A DNA stretch of 13,869 nt, taken from positions 1-13,869 of the forward strand of contig CAJQOB010000175.1 in the NCBI GenBank assembly GCA_905479845.1, given 5' to 3'. A program made the position numbers and the translations under genes. The notes beneath the pieces are model-generated. The model searched no databases. It was given only the letters and a program-made list of their open reading frames with translations, and was not told where the DNA came from. This DNA comes from an uncultured Flavobacteriales bacterium. Its GTDB lineage: Bacteria > Bacteroidota > Bacteroidia > Flavobacteriales_D > Crocinitomicaceae. This document shows, in pieces, positions 1 through 6,824 of the stretch. Position 1 is the stretch's first letter. Each line of letters opens with the position of its first letter.

Positions 1-1
1 T

Positions 2-1117
2 TTATCAATTCTTGATAATCCTCAGGATGAACTGAAGTTCGTGCATGTGGCTGGAAGCAATGGCAAAGGGTCAACTTGTTCAATGATTGCCTCTGCCCTA
101 ACCGAAGCGGGATACAAAGTTGGATTATTCACTTCTCCCCATATTGAAGATTATACAGAGCGGATTAGAATCAACGGGCAGCCAATTGAAAAGCAAAGTG
201 TGGTAGATTTCGTTGAGCAGATGAGAAATGCCAATCTCGATTTCGATCCATCTTTTTTTGAAATGACATTTGCTCTGGCCCTTAAGCATTTCATTTCGCA
301 ATATTGCGATATAGTTATCATTGAAACCGGGTTAGGCGGACGACTGGATGCTACAAATGTCATCACTCCCCTACTCAGTGTGATTACGAATATCAGTTTG
401 GAACATACCGCAATTTTAGGAGATACTCTTGAATTGATCGCTGAAGAAAAAGCGGGAATCATCAAACAGGGAATTCCAATTATTACCGCTGAGAAAAAAC
501 CTTCTGTTCAAGCAGTTTTTAAAGCCAAAGCTGAAGAAGTTGAAAGTGCTTATTTTGATTTTGATCAGGACATCCAAATTCCAAAGGACTTCCCATTATT
601 GGGGAAATATCAAAAGGATAACTTTCGATTGGCGCTTAGTGGATTAAAGCAATTGGAGACAGTTGGTTTTTCAACTAGTTCTGATCATGTATTGCAGGGA
701 TTGAGAAAATTGAATGCGAATACAGGATTTAAAGCACGATTACAGATCTGGAAACAAGATCCACTAACAATTTTGGATGTCTCACATAATCCTGATGGAA
801 TCAAAAATACGTTGGAAACAATTCGTGAAATCAACCAAGGAGAGCTGCATGTTGTATATGGTACAAGTGCCGATAAAGACATTTCTTCGATCTTAGATCA
901 ATTTCCCGGTAACTGCAAATTGTATTTAACTGAATTCACCAATCCTCGAACGGCAAAAATTGATCAACTAAAAGTGGCAGTTCAAGAAAAAAAACACGTC
1001 TCAGTAGATTTTTTTCTCGAAACTAAATCCGCCTTGAAAATGGCACAAAATACTGCAAAACAAAGCGATACTATTTTGATCATTGGCAGCTTCTTTTTAG
1101 TAGCAGATTTTTTTTAA
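2..1117 (+). CDS. folC: Bifunctional dihydrofolate synthase/folylpolyglutamate synthase, 3' part
   Basis: This is the C-terminal ~370 residues of FolC, which adds glutamate to dihydropteroate or tetrahydrofolate with ATP in the cytoplasm. The reading frame is open from base 2, so the true start lies left of the window; the GTG at 41 is an internal valine, because in-frame residues LKFV precede it. Visible family blocks, in order: the ATP-binding P-loop HVAGSNGKGST, the FTSPHIEDYTERIRING segment, GLGGRLDATNV, SLEHTAILGDT followed by EEKAGIIK, the LDVSHNPDGI block of the C-terminal ligase domain, and a terminal IIGSFFLVADFF. The frame is intact to TAA, and roughly 40 N-terminal residues are missing. 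It is transcribed toward the tRNA and is unrelated to the minus-strand redox island. The stop sits in a T-rich stretch that leads directly into the tRNA promoter. The family call is secure; which of the two ligase activities dominates cannot be judged from sequence. Confidence 0.95.
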   Translation, partial: LSILDNPQDELKFVHVAGSNGKGSTCSMIASALTEAGYKVGLFTSPHIEDYTERIRINGQPIEKQSVVDFVEQMRNANLDFDPSFFEMTFALALKHFISQYCDIVIIETGLGGRLDATNVITPLLSVITNISLEHTAILGDTLELIAEEKAGIIKQGIPIITAEKKPSVQAVFKAKAEEVESAYFDFDQDIQIPKDFPLLGKYQKDNFRLALSGLKQLETVGFSTSSDHVLQGLRKLNANTGFKARLQIWKQDPLTILDVSHNPDGIKNTLETIREINQGELHVVYGTSADKDISSILDQFPGNCKLYLTEFTNPRTAKIDQLKVAVQEKKHVSVDFFLETKSALKMAQNTAKQSDTILIIGSFFLVADFF

Positions 1118-1135
1118 TTTTTTTTAATTTTTTGC

Positions 1136-1165
1136 TTGTCATTAAGAAAATCAAGTGTATATTTG
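1136..1165 (+). promoter_or_regulatory. Bacteroidota-type promoter of tRNA-Val
   Basis: A TTG at 1136-1138 is followed after 19 bp by TATATTTG at 1158-1165, an exact match to the Bacteroidota primary sigma consensus TTG-N17-23-TAnnTTTG. The predicted start is about 1171-1173, roughly 28 bp before the mature tRNA. The sequence just upstream is very T-rich, as is common at strong promoters of this phylum. Confidence 0.75.
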
Positions 1166-1199
1166 CACACGCATTTGACAAACAAGTCAGACAAAAAAT

Positions 1200-1274
1200 G
1201 GGAGATTAGCTCAGTTGGTTTAGAGCACCTGCCTTACAAGCAGGGGGTCGTAGGTTCGAATCCTACATTTCCCA
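1200..1274 (+). tRNA. tRNA-Val (anticodon UAC)
   Basis: A full cloverleaf can be folded by eye. The acceptor stem GGGAGAT pairs with ATTTCCC (one G-T pair). The D stem is GCTC/GAGC. The anticodon stem CCTGC/GCAGG encloses the loop CTTACAA, which places TAC at positions 34-36 and so reads Val codons GUA/GUG. The T stem is GTAGG/CCTAC with loop TTCGAAT. The discriminator base is A. The 3' CCA is not encoded in full (the next bases are CAA), so CCA is added after transcription. The length is 75 nt. Confidence 0.97.
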
Positions 1275-1281
1275 CAAGATT

Positions 1282-1311
1282 AAAGCTTCATCAAACGATG
1301 AGGCTTTTTTT
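1282..1311 (+). terminator. Intrinsic terminator after tRNA-Val
   Basis: An 11-bp stem, AAAGCTTCATC with GATGAGGCTTT (one G-T pair), has an AAAC loop and ends in a run of seven T. It lies 7 nt past the tRNA 3' end and should end the tRNA transcript before the insertion sequence. The A-run on the opposite strand means it could partly work in both directions. Confidence 0.85.
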
Positions 1312-1375
1312 GTGCTAGAAAATTTAAAGTGAAACGGAATAATCCACTATTCTCTATACAAATTGAAGAGTTCCT

Positions 1376-1398
1376 GGATCAACGACAAAAGTTGGGGA
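1376..1398. repeat. Left terminal inverted repeat of the ISAon1-like element
   Basis: It begins GGATCAAcgaCAAAAgtTG and is the inverted partner of 2732-2754: 7 identical bases at the tip, then CAAAA, TG and GGA conserved. It lies directly after the transposase stop codon (1399-1401). Confidence 0.65.
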
Positions 1399-2277
1399 TT
1401 AGGCATAAATTTGAGTCAGACGGTACAAAAAGTATTCTTTGTTTCTTACTCCTCTAAACTGAGCTCTGAATGCTTTGATTTTGGCATTGAATGACTCAGC
1501 TGAAGCGTTTGTACTCCGATTCTCAAAGTAATTGACGATTCCATCATAGTTGATTTTCACTGTATTCATGATAGTAGCGAAGCTTCTTAACCCAGACTCC
1601 TCAACATCTTTGTACCAGTGAGCAAGTTTGGTTAGCGCTACTCCTTTTCCTTGTTTAGTATTGAAGAACTCTCGAAGTTGCTGAGAAAGATCGTATGCTA
1701 GTTTTATTTCGGGATATTCCTTGAATAATACTTGTGCTCTTAGTTGTTGCTTGATCGTCCATTTCTCTCGACTCTTATACAGCAAGTAGCGACTTCGAGC
1801 CAGTAACTGTTTTCGGGTATCTCCTGTAATCAGGGTTTGTGGGATATAATCAACACCTTTCTTTTTAGCAGCTAAGATGGCTTCGTTTTCTAAATCGATT
1901 GCTTCCCAACGGTGCTTTATTCTGACTTCTTGCAAAGCTTCCAGAGCCAGTTTTTGTACATGAAAACGATCAATAACTTGAGTAGCTTTCACAAAGCATG
2001 TTTTGGAAATCAATTTCATCGTTGGAGCCATATCCAGAGTAATTTCTTTGACTTTTCGGCGGATGTGAGAAGGAATTTGTAATAAGCACTTGATGACTTT
2101 GTCCGCTCTGGTTCCCTCTACAATGGCGACAATCGATCCTGCTCTACCTTTAGCTTGTTTATTGGTGATCACCGTGTAAAGTTCTCCTTGAGAAAGAGCT
2201 ACTTCATATATCGATAAACGCTTTCCGATGTTCTTCTGGAACAGAAGCCAGTCCTTGGCATGAGCTAGTTGATCCAA
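1399..2277 (-). CDS. ISAon1-like transposase (DDE_Tnp_ISL3 type), possibly inactive
   Basis: This is the catalytic ORF of the insertion sequence. It shows ISL3-type blocks: NIGKRLSIYE (residues 17-25), EITLDMAP (D82), ATQVIDRFHVQKLALEAL (D103), and the C-terminal STNASAESFNAKIKAFRAQF with the presumed catalytic E261. The window start used here is TTG at 2277, but the same frame is open back to 2391 with family-like sequence (NASDVLTIGRLYGV), so the real product probably begins upstream through frameshifting from the preceding ORF. Residue 24 is Tyr (codon TAT, 2206-2208). In relatives I remember this block as SIDE, with the first catalytic Asp, so a single G-to-T change may have killed the enzyme. 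The stop TAA falls just inside the left inverted repeat. The family call is firm; the loss of activity is an inference. Confidence 0.88.
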   Translation of the reverse strand: MDQLAHAKDWLLFQKNIGKRLSIYEVALSQGELYTVITNKQAKGRAGSIVAIVEGTRADKVIKCLLQIPSHIRRKVKEITLDMAPTMKLISKTCFVKATQVIDRFHVQKLALEALQEVRIKHRWEAIDLENEAILAAKKKGVDYIPQTLITGDTRKQLLARSRYLLYKSREKWTIKQQLRAQVLFKEYPEIKLAYDLSQQLREFFNTKQGKGVALTKLAHWYKDVEESGLRSFATIMNTVKINYDGIVNYFENRSTNASAESFNAKIKAFRAQFRGVRNKEYFLYRLTQIYA

Positions 2278-2371
2278 GTCTTTAAAATCACTCAGGTGAT
2301 CTCTGTGCTGAGGCTGTAGACGATCTCCCCGAACACCATATAAGCGACCAATCGTAAGAACGTCCGAAGCA

Positions 2372-2725
2372 TTAGTATTGACTAATCTCTTTTAAAAAAT
2401 TAGCAAACTCGTTTACCATACGTGTTCCCTGTCCTACTAACTCCCAATTGCGCTTAACAACTTGTTTGGTGGTTTTCTCCTGCCAACGACGGCGACGAAT
2501 ATGAAGATAAACCTGCTTACCCCGAAGCGGAAAATCTTGAACGGTAATCTCATCATAAAAGCCCTTGGAGACTAATTCTACATCAACAAACTCCTTGGGA
2601 TGAACGTTTTTCTCTTCAAAGTAAAAGTGTAAAAGCTCTTTTTCTGAATGAGTATTTGTTAAATCGAAGTGAACCAATAGAACTTCGGGAAATACAAGTT
2701 TTAATAAATCTAGGTTGAAATCCAA
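2372..2725 (-). CDS. ISAon1-family transposase N-terminal-region protein
   Basis: This is the first ORF of the insertion sequence, 117 residues when started at TTG 2725. I chose this start because a good GGAGG ribosome-binding site lies just before it and because the family begins with a DLLKLVFPEVLLVHFDL block. Typical motifs follow: EKNVHPKEF, LVSKGFYDEITVQDFPLRGK, VYLHIRRRRW, GQGTRMVNEFANFLKEIS. The open frame continues upstream into the interrupted flavoprotein gene, giving an artificial fusion of 165 codons up to 2869; that longer start should not be used. Near its 3' end is T6A4 (2390-2399), where the downstream transposase frame, offset by +1, begins to be open. It probably acts as the DNA-binding part of the transposase. 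Confidence 0.85.
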   Translation of the reverse strand: MDFNLDLLKLVFPEVLLVHFDLTNTHSEKELLHFYFEEKNVHPKEFVDVELVSKGFYDEITVQDFPLRGKQVYLHIRRRRWQEKTTKQVVKRNWELVGQGTRMVNEFANFLKEISQY

Positions 2726-2731
2726 AATTCC

Positions 2732-2754
2732 TCCACAGGTTTTGGACTTGATCC
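2732..2754. repeat. Right terminal inverted repeat of the ISAon1-like element
   Basis: Read on the minus strand from 2754 inward it begins GGATCAAgtcCAAAAccTG, matching the left end at 17 of 23 positions. Host DNA resumes at 2755, within the codons for the flavoprotein residues GEAKF. Confidence 0.65.
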
Positions 2755-3105
2755 CGAATTTTGCCTCTCCCATGAAAAATGCAATGTTCTCGTTCTTTTC
2801 TACGCCTTCCTGAATTCTACCTCTCGAATGACCAACGAGTTCGTCTTTTCTCCTCTTAATTTTTGCCATATTGGCTGAAAAAGATCCCTTAAAATCGACT
2901 CCAAGTTGCTACTATTGGCAATATCCCACATCCTTCGTGCTGAGGCGACATATGTCTTTGTTGGTGTACAGCCTACATTGAGACATGTACCTCCAACTTT
3001 GTTCTTTTCAATAAAAGCGACTTTCTTTCCTCTTGCGGCTAAATCAAACACAAGTGGCGTTCCTACTTGACCTGAGCCAATAATTATTGCATCAAATTTC
3101 TTCAT
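2755..3105 (-). pseudogene. Mercuric-reductase-like FAD/NAD(P) disulfide oxidoreductase, frameshifted and IS-truncated
   Basis: This is the N-terminal quarter of a class-I pyridine nucleotide-disulfide oxidoreductase (lipoamide dehydrogenase / mercuric reductase superfamily). From ATG 3105 it reads KKFDAIIIGSGQVGTPL, an FAD-binding GxGxxG fold, then KVGGTCLNVGCTPTKTYV with the redox-active CxxxxC disulfide. After residue ~70 the frame is lost. Homology (GVDFKGSFSANMAKIKRRKD, then EGVEKNENIAFFMGEAKF) resumes in the next frame, as expected if one G was lost from a GGG near 2901-2904. At 2754 the insertion sequence begins, and the remaining ~330 residues are absent from the window. The start lies 11 nt after the egtB stop, so both were co-transcribed. 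Such proteins are often annotated as mercuric reductase without merA's metal-binding parts; the substrate is unknown. It is clearly non-functional unless the frameshift is an assembly error, and even then it is truncated. Confidence 0.88.
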
Positions 3106-3116
3106 CTTACTCGTTT

Positions 3117-4267
3117 CTATTTAACTAATCGAATTCCTGCGAACTGCCATCTTGCATCTGGATGGAAGAAGTTCCTGTAAGTTATCCTGCTGTGTTTTTT
3201 CGATGTTGCAACCGACGCTCCCCTCAGGACCATTTGGTTAATCATAAATTTCCCGTTGTACTCGCCTACTGCCCCGCTCTGTATTTTGAAATCTGGGTAA
3301 GGGAGATATGCTGAATTTGTCCATTCCCAGCATTTTCCCCAATCAAATTGTTTAGCTGCTGCTTCCCATTCAAATTCTGTAGGCAGACGCATTTGTTTCC
3401 AAGTGGCAAAGGCATTTGCTTCATAGTAACTAATGTGTGTTAGGATTGCATTAGGGTTTAATTTTTTTAGACCGGCCAAGGTATATGTGTACCACTCCTC
3501 ATCTTGTTTATGCCAATAAAGAGGGCTGTTGATGTTGTTCTCCTTTATCCAGTGCCCCCCCCTCGTCCAACCAACAGTTGAAGTTTGTGTATCCCCCATC
3601 TTCTATGAACTCAAGAAATTCTTGATTTGTGACTAATTGTTCACTTATCTCGTATTCTGGCAGGTATACCTTGTGTCTTCCCAATTCATTATCAAAATGG
3701 AAGTCGGAACCAGTATGCCCAATTTCATAGAGCCCTTCCTTCATGTTTATCCAGCCAGACCTATCGTTAACAGATTCAAAGAAGGTGTTCCTAGCGTCGT
3801 AAACAGGAAACAATGGATTAGCCCCAAGTATGTATTTTATATCTGTCAATAAAAGCTCCTGGTGTTGCTGTTCATGGTTAATCCCAAGAATCATCAAGTC
3901 AAGGATTTCTTGGGATTGCGTTGTCTCTATTAGCTTGCGAATGGATGAATCAACATGCGCTCTGTATTCATAAACCTCGTTTACGGTAGGTCGCGTTATA
4001 TTTCCTCTGTCTGCTCTCAGGATACGCTCACCAACAGTGTTGTTAGCTGTTGAAGAGAAAGGATGAATTTTCACTAAACTCTTTGTAAGCAGGATCGAAC
4101 TTTTTTAGAATCATTTCTTCAAAAAACCAAGATGTATGTGCAAGATGCCATTTGGGTGGACTTACAAATGCGGCAGGTTGAGGAATATAATCTTCCGTCA
4201 AGAGAGGTTCACATACACGCACGGTATGAGTTCTTACCTTGTCAAATTCTTCTATTATTTTCGTCAT
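3117..4267 (-). pseudogene. egtB: EgtB-type ergothioneine sulfoxide synthase, two frameshifts
   Basis: EgtB is the non-haem iron enzyme that joins a thiol donor to hercynine with O2 in ergothioneine synthesis. The N-terminal DinB_2-like domain shows SPPKWHLAHTSWFFE (first iron His) and HEQQHQELLLTDIKY (HxxxHxE iron site). The C-terminal sulfatase-modifying-factor-like domain shows MRLPTEFEWEAAA, CWEWTNSAYLPYP and YRNFFHPDARWQFAGIRLVK. The coding sequence is split over three frames. First break: at ~4046 the conserved NSYYNTVG has lost 2 nt (AGCTAACAAC). Second: at 3556-3563 a run of eight G (plus-strand C8) needs seven to restore DEGGHWIKEN. Correcting both gives exactly 384 codons including the stop, a normal EgtB length. 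I start at ATG 4267; an upstream in-frame TTG at 4318 is possible. No egtD is visible nearby. The identification is firm; real decay versus sequencing error is open. Confidence 0.92.
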
Positions 4268-4324
4268 CTTCTTTTTAAGATTTGTTCGTTCTACCACTCT
4301 AATTTCATCCAAATTCAAAAACGA

Positions 4325-5275
4325 TTAACTCCAATTTAATTCTGCCCTTTCCCTCCAATAGTCTCTTGGCGCAACTTTTAGTTTTCTTAGTTGTTCCAAC
4401 TCACCGTCCGTAAGTTTAAAGTCTTTCGTCTTGAGGTTTTCTTGCAATTGTTTCGCTTCACTTGCACCGCTCAAAATGATAGCTCTCGGGATACTGTCCA
4501 TACAAAAACGAAGAGCGACCGCATCAATTCCAACCTTGTACTTTCCACTTAATTCATGGAGCAAGTCAAAATGCTTCTGGTAGTTGGGATAAGAGTCATT
4601 CGGAAAAACGCGGCCATTTGCAAGTGCTTCTTTGATCAGAATTTGCTTTCCTTTCATGAGGTGTAAAACATCAGACAGGCTTTGATCAAATATGTTGAAT
4701 GTTACTTGGAAACTGCTGAAAAGTACTTTCTCATTAATTTCTACATCCAGTGCTTTTTTTAGAACCTCCGGTTGATTGGAGCCCGTCACGGTTAATCCAA
4801 TTTTCAGGTTGTGCATCGTCTTTAGTCGATGTAGCTCTTGAAGAACCTCTTGATTATCTAAAACCCCTGTTTCCAAGGTGGCAGAATGTATCTGCAGCGT
4901 ATTCAGGAAAGGAAGTAGCTTTTGTGTTGTTCTCCATTGCTCGGTTATCTTTTGGAGACTGTGATTTTTCTCTTCATGAACTTTAGCATTGGGATCAAAA
5001 TTCGCAGTGTACGTATATCCCCACTTTGAAGATACACTTACATCCGAATACTGTTTATCCAATAGCCAACTGATAATTATATTCTCTGCTATTCCGTAAT
5101 TCGGAGCAGTATCAAAGTGTCGAATTCCGAGATCATAGGCGGATTGAAGCAATTTCAGTCCCTTCTCCTTGAATTCACCCAGGTTAAACTCCGTTTGCTT
5201 TTGAAACGTGTTTTCGCGGATGTTTAAATAAACAGGTCTGCCAAGTGCAGCGGTGCCTAGTCCTAAAGTTGCCAT
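4325..5275 (-). CDS. Aldo/keto reductase
   Basis: A 316-residue (alpha/beta)8-barrel oxidoreductase that reduces carbonyls with NAD(P)H in the cytoplasm. The catalytic tetrad of the family can be placed: D55 and Y60 in HFDTAPNYG, K84 in SSKWGY, and H130 in LQIHSA. The N-terminus MATLGLGTAALGRP begins at the first barrel strand, which supports the ATG at 5275. The C-terminal part has the usual cofactor-binding region (AIILSGASEAKQLQENL). It lies between the DM13 gene (12 nt away) and egtB (57 nt to ATG 4267), all in one direction. The subgroup resembles pyridoxal/L-fucose-dehydrogenase-like or D-threo-aldose reductases, but the substrate cannot be told; in this context it may clear aldehydes formed during oxidative damage. 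The frame is intact. Confidence 0.9.
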   Translation of the reverse strand: MATLGLGTAALGRPVYLNIRENTFQKQTEFNLGEFKEKGLKLLQSAYDLGIRHFDTAPNYGIAENIIISWLLDKQYSDVSVSSKWGYTYTANFDPNAKVHEEKNHSLQKITEQWRTTQKLLPFLNTLQIHSATLETGVLDNQEVLQELHRLKTMHNLKIGLTVTGSNQPEVLKKALDVEINEKVLFSSFQVTFNIFDQSLSDVLHLMKGKQILIKEALANGRVFPNDSYPNYQKHFDLLHELSGKYKVGIDAVALRFCMDSIPRAIILSGASEAKQLQENLKTKDFKLTDGELEQLRKLKVAPRDYWRERAELNWS

Positions 5276-5287
5276 GATTTCGTCGTA

Positions 5288-5599
5288 TTACACTATTATT
5301 TTGCCATGACCGAAATGCACTTGAAACTTTGTACAGTAAATAATCACTGTTTTTGCCTTGAACAGATTGAGTCCAGAAATGTCAAATTTAAACGTCGGTT
5401 GTTCATAAGGCAAGAAAGCGATATGCTGCAAAGTATCATCCAGTTTTCCTTCCTCATTACTACTTAGCGCAACCTGTACATCGGGAGCTCCAGGGGCAAT
5501 CCAAATATTAGAAAGCATCAAGTACGTACTATCGTCTTTTACAATTATTTCTGCTTTTGCCCTTGCCTCGGGCCCGCTTATTTCGAATACTTTATTCAT
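5288..5599 (-). CDS. DM13-domain protein
   Basis: A 103-residue protein matching the DM13 domain: APDVQVALSSNEEGK (the 'PD' edge with LSxN), a pairwise beta pattern, and the end VIIYCTKFQVHFGHGKI with the single conserved Cys of the family. DM13 domains have been proposed to take part in electron transfer or thiol redox. I start at ATG 5599, not at the upstream in-frame ATG 5665, because the family begins here and because this ATG overlaps the stop of the hydrolase-OsmC gene by 8 nt (ATGAATAA), a typical coupling. No signal peptide is seen, which is unusual because many DM13 proteins are exported. The aldo/keto reductase follows after 12 nt. Confidence 0.72.
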   Translation of the reverse strand: MNKVFEISGPEARAKAEIIVKDDSTYLMLSNIWIAPGAPDVQVALSSNEEGKLDDTLQHIAFLPYEQPTFKFDISGLNLFKAKTVIIYCTKFQVHFGHGKIIV

Positions 5600-6824
5600 T
5601 GATGATTTCGGTTTGAAAAACAACTTTATTGCTGACCGTTTTATGTACTGGGCATTTCGAAGCAATTTGTTTTAGTTTCTCTTGTTGCACCTCATCAAGA
5701 TTTCCAACAAATTTTAATTTCTTCTCAATCAAATCAATTCTTCCCATTAGGTCCTCTTCTGAATCTATCTCAGATGCATGTTTCTTGGAATAACTTAGGT
5801 ACACGAATACTTCCTTAAGATCCCAGCCTTTTCTTTCTGCGTACAGTTTTAAGGTCATTGCAGTACAAGCTCCAATACCTGCATTTAGCAATTCATATGG
5901 ACTTGGTCCCAAATCTTCTCCTCCAAATGAAACTGGCTCATCCGCTGTGATGCAATGCTTGTCAGTATATATCTGTGTCGTAAACGCATTTTCTAAGTTC
6001 AGATGGGCAAGAACCTGCTCTCCATTGGTTGAGCGTAACTTATCTTCTTCAACATCATCCTTTAAATCAATATATCTCTTTGCCCAAGAAGAAATCACGT
6101 CAGCCGCGTACAATGCATCCTCCTTATTGGAAAGTAGGTGATCCGCTCCGTCTAAAGAAATAAAGCTCTTTGGATGTCGTGCGTTGTGGTAAAGCTCGGC
6201 GGCATTCTTAATTTCAACAATACTATCCTGAGGGGAATGCATTACCAAGATTGCTTTGTTTAAACCTTTAATACTTCCTATTAAATCACTGTTGTCAAGG
6301 TCTTCAATAAACTGTTTCTGTATGGTAAAGTTCTGGTCACCAACTTTTGCCTCAAACTCCTGTTTCTCTTTCAGTTTTTCAGGGTGATATTTGAGTAATT
6401 TTTTGACGTGTGTGGGCATAGCAGGAGAGCCTATTGAAACTACTCCTTTTACTTCTGGCAGTTGAAACGCCGCCATCATAACAGCGGTTCCTCCAAATGA
6501 GTGCCCAATTAATAGTTGCGGTGCACTGTAATTCTCCTTAAAAAAGGTATGAACATCAACTAAATCGCATACGTTATTCGAAAAGTTTGTGTTTTCAAAC
6601 TCTCCCTCACTCCTTCCCAGACCAGTAAAATCAAATCGCACTACTGCGATGCCCTGTTCCGTAAGGGAACGAGAAATATTTCTAACGACATTGAGATTAC
6701 TATTGCAAGCAAAACAATGAGCAAAAATGGCGTATTGCTTTATTCTGCCGTTTGCAGGCAGCTCCAACCGAGCAAACAAGCTAAGACCTGAGCGTGTAGG
6801 TATTGTTAATCTTTTCGTGTTCAT
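5592..6824 (-). CDS. Alpha/beta hydrolase - OsmC fusion protein
   Basis: A 410-residue two-domain protein. Residues 1-250 form an alpha/beta hydrolase: nucleophile S109 in GHSFGG, acid D200 in HSPQD, H229 in DGADHLL. Residues 260-410 are an OsmC/Ohr-type domain: C320 in GIGACTAMTLKLYAERKGW and C391 in ASKCPVHKTV, the two Cys used for thiol-dependent reduction of organic hydroperoxides. This fusion is a known bifunctional architecture. A plausible job is to free oxidised acyl groups and reduce the peroxide, but that coupling is inference. The ATG overlaps the stop of the GCHWC-type MsrA gene by 4 nt (ATGA), and the gene overlaps the DM13 gene at its 3' end. Both domains look intact with all key residues. 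Confidence 0.95.
   Translation of the reverse strand: MNTKRLTIPTRSGLSLFARLELPANGRIKQYAIFAHCFACNSNLNVVRNISRSLTEQGIAVVRFDFTGLGRSEGEFENTNFSNNVCDLVDVHTFFKENYSAPQLLIGHSFGGTAVMMAAFQLPEVKGVVSIGSPAMPTHVKKLLKYHPEKLKEKQEFEAKVGDQNFTIQKQFIEDLDNSDLIGSIKGLNKAILVMHSPQDSIVEIKNAAELYHNARHPKSFISLDGADHLLSNKEDALYAADVISSWAKRYIDLKDDVEEDKLRSTNGEQVLAHLNLENAFTTQIYTDKHCITADEPVSFGGEDLGPSPYELLNAGIGACTAMTLKLYAERKGWDLKEVFVYLSYSKKHASEIDSEEDLMGRIDLIEKKLKFVGNLDEVQQEKLKQIASKCPVHKTVSNKVVFQTEIINE

Larger units (their letters stand above)
1376..2754 (-). mobile_element. ISAon1-like insertion sequence with ISL3-type transposase (about 1.38 kb)
   Basis: The element has two overlapping reading frames, an N-terminal-region protein and a DDE transposase, and is bounded by imperfect inverted repeats that both begin GGATCAA (17 of 23 positions match). 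The right repeat lies within the reading frame of a flavoprotein gene, so the element has inserted there. No 8-bp direct repeat is seen: the flanks are gagttcct on the left and cgaatttt on the right. The rest of the interrupted gene is absent on the left side, so a deletion next to the element, or recombination between copies, is likely. The family assignment rests on recalled protein motifs; the boundaries come from the repeat alignment and could be off by a base or two. Confidence 0.8.

Noticed and set aside
1104..1134. Tandem T8AA repeat at the folC stop as a functional element
   Set aside because: It is best explained as the AT-rich upstream part of the tRNA promoter; it forms no hairpin.
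1200..1311. Genomic-island attachment site at tRNA-Val
   Set aside because: No second copy of the tRNA 3' end is seen in the window and there is no integrase; the tRNA and its terminator are intact.
2372..2869. A single 165-residue protein reading from the flavoprotein into the IS ORF
   Set aside because: The first ~38 codons are flavoprotein sequence, the next ~10 are the IS terminal repeat and its leader, and the rest is the ISAon1 N-terminal protein with its own GGAGG and TTG start. It is a junction artefact, although a fused product cannot be fully excluded.
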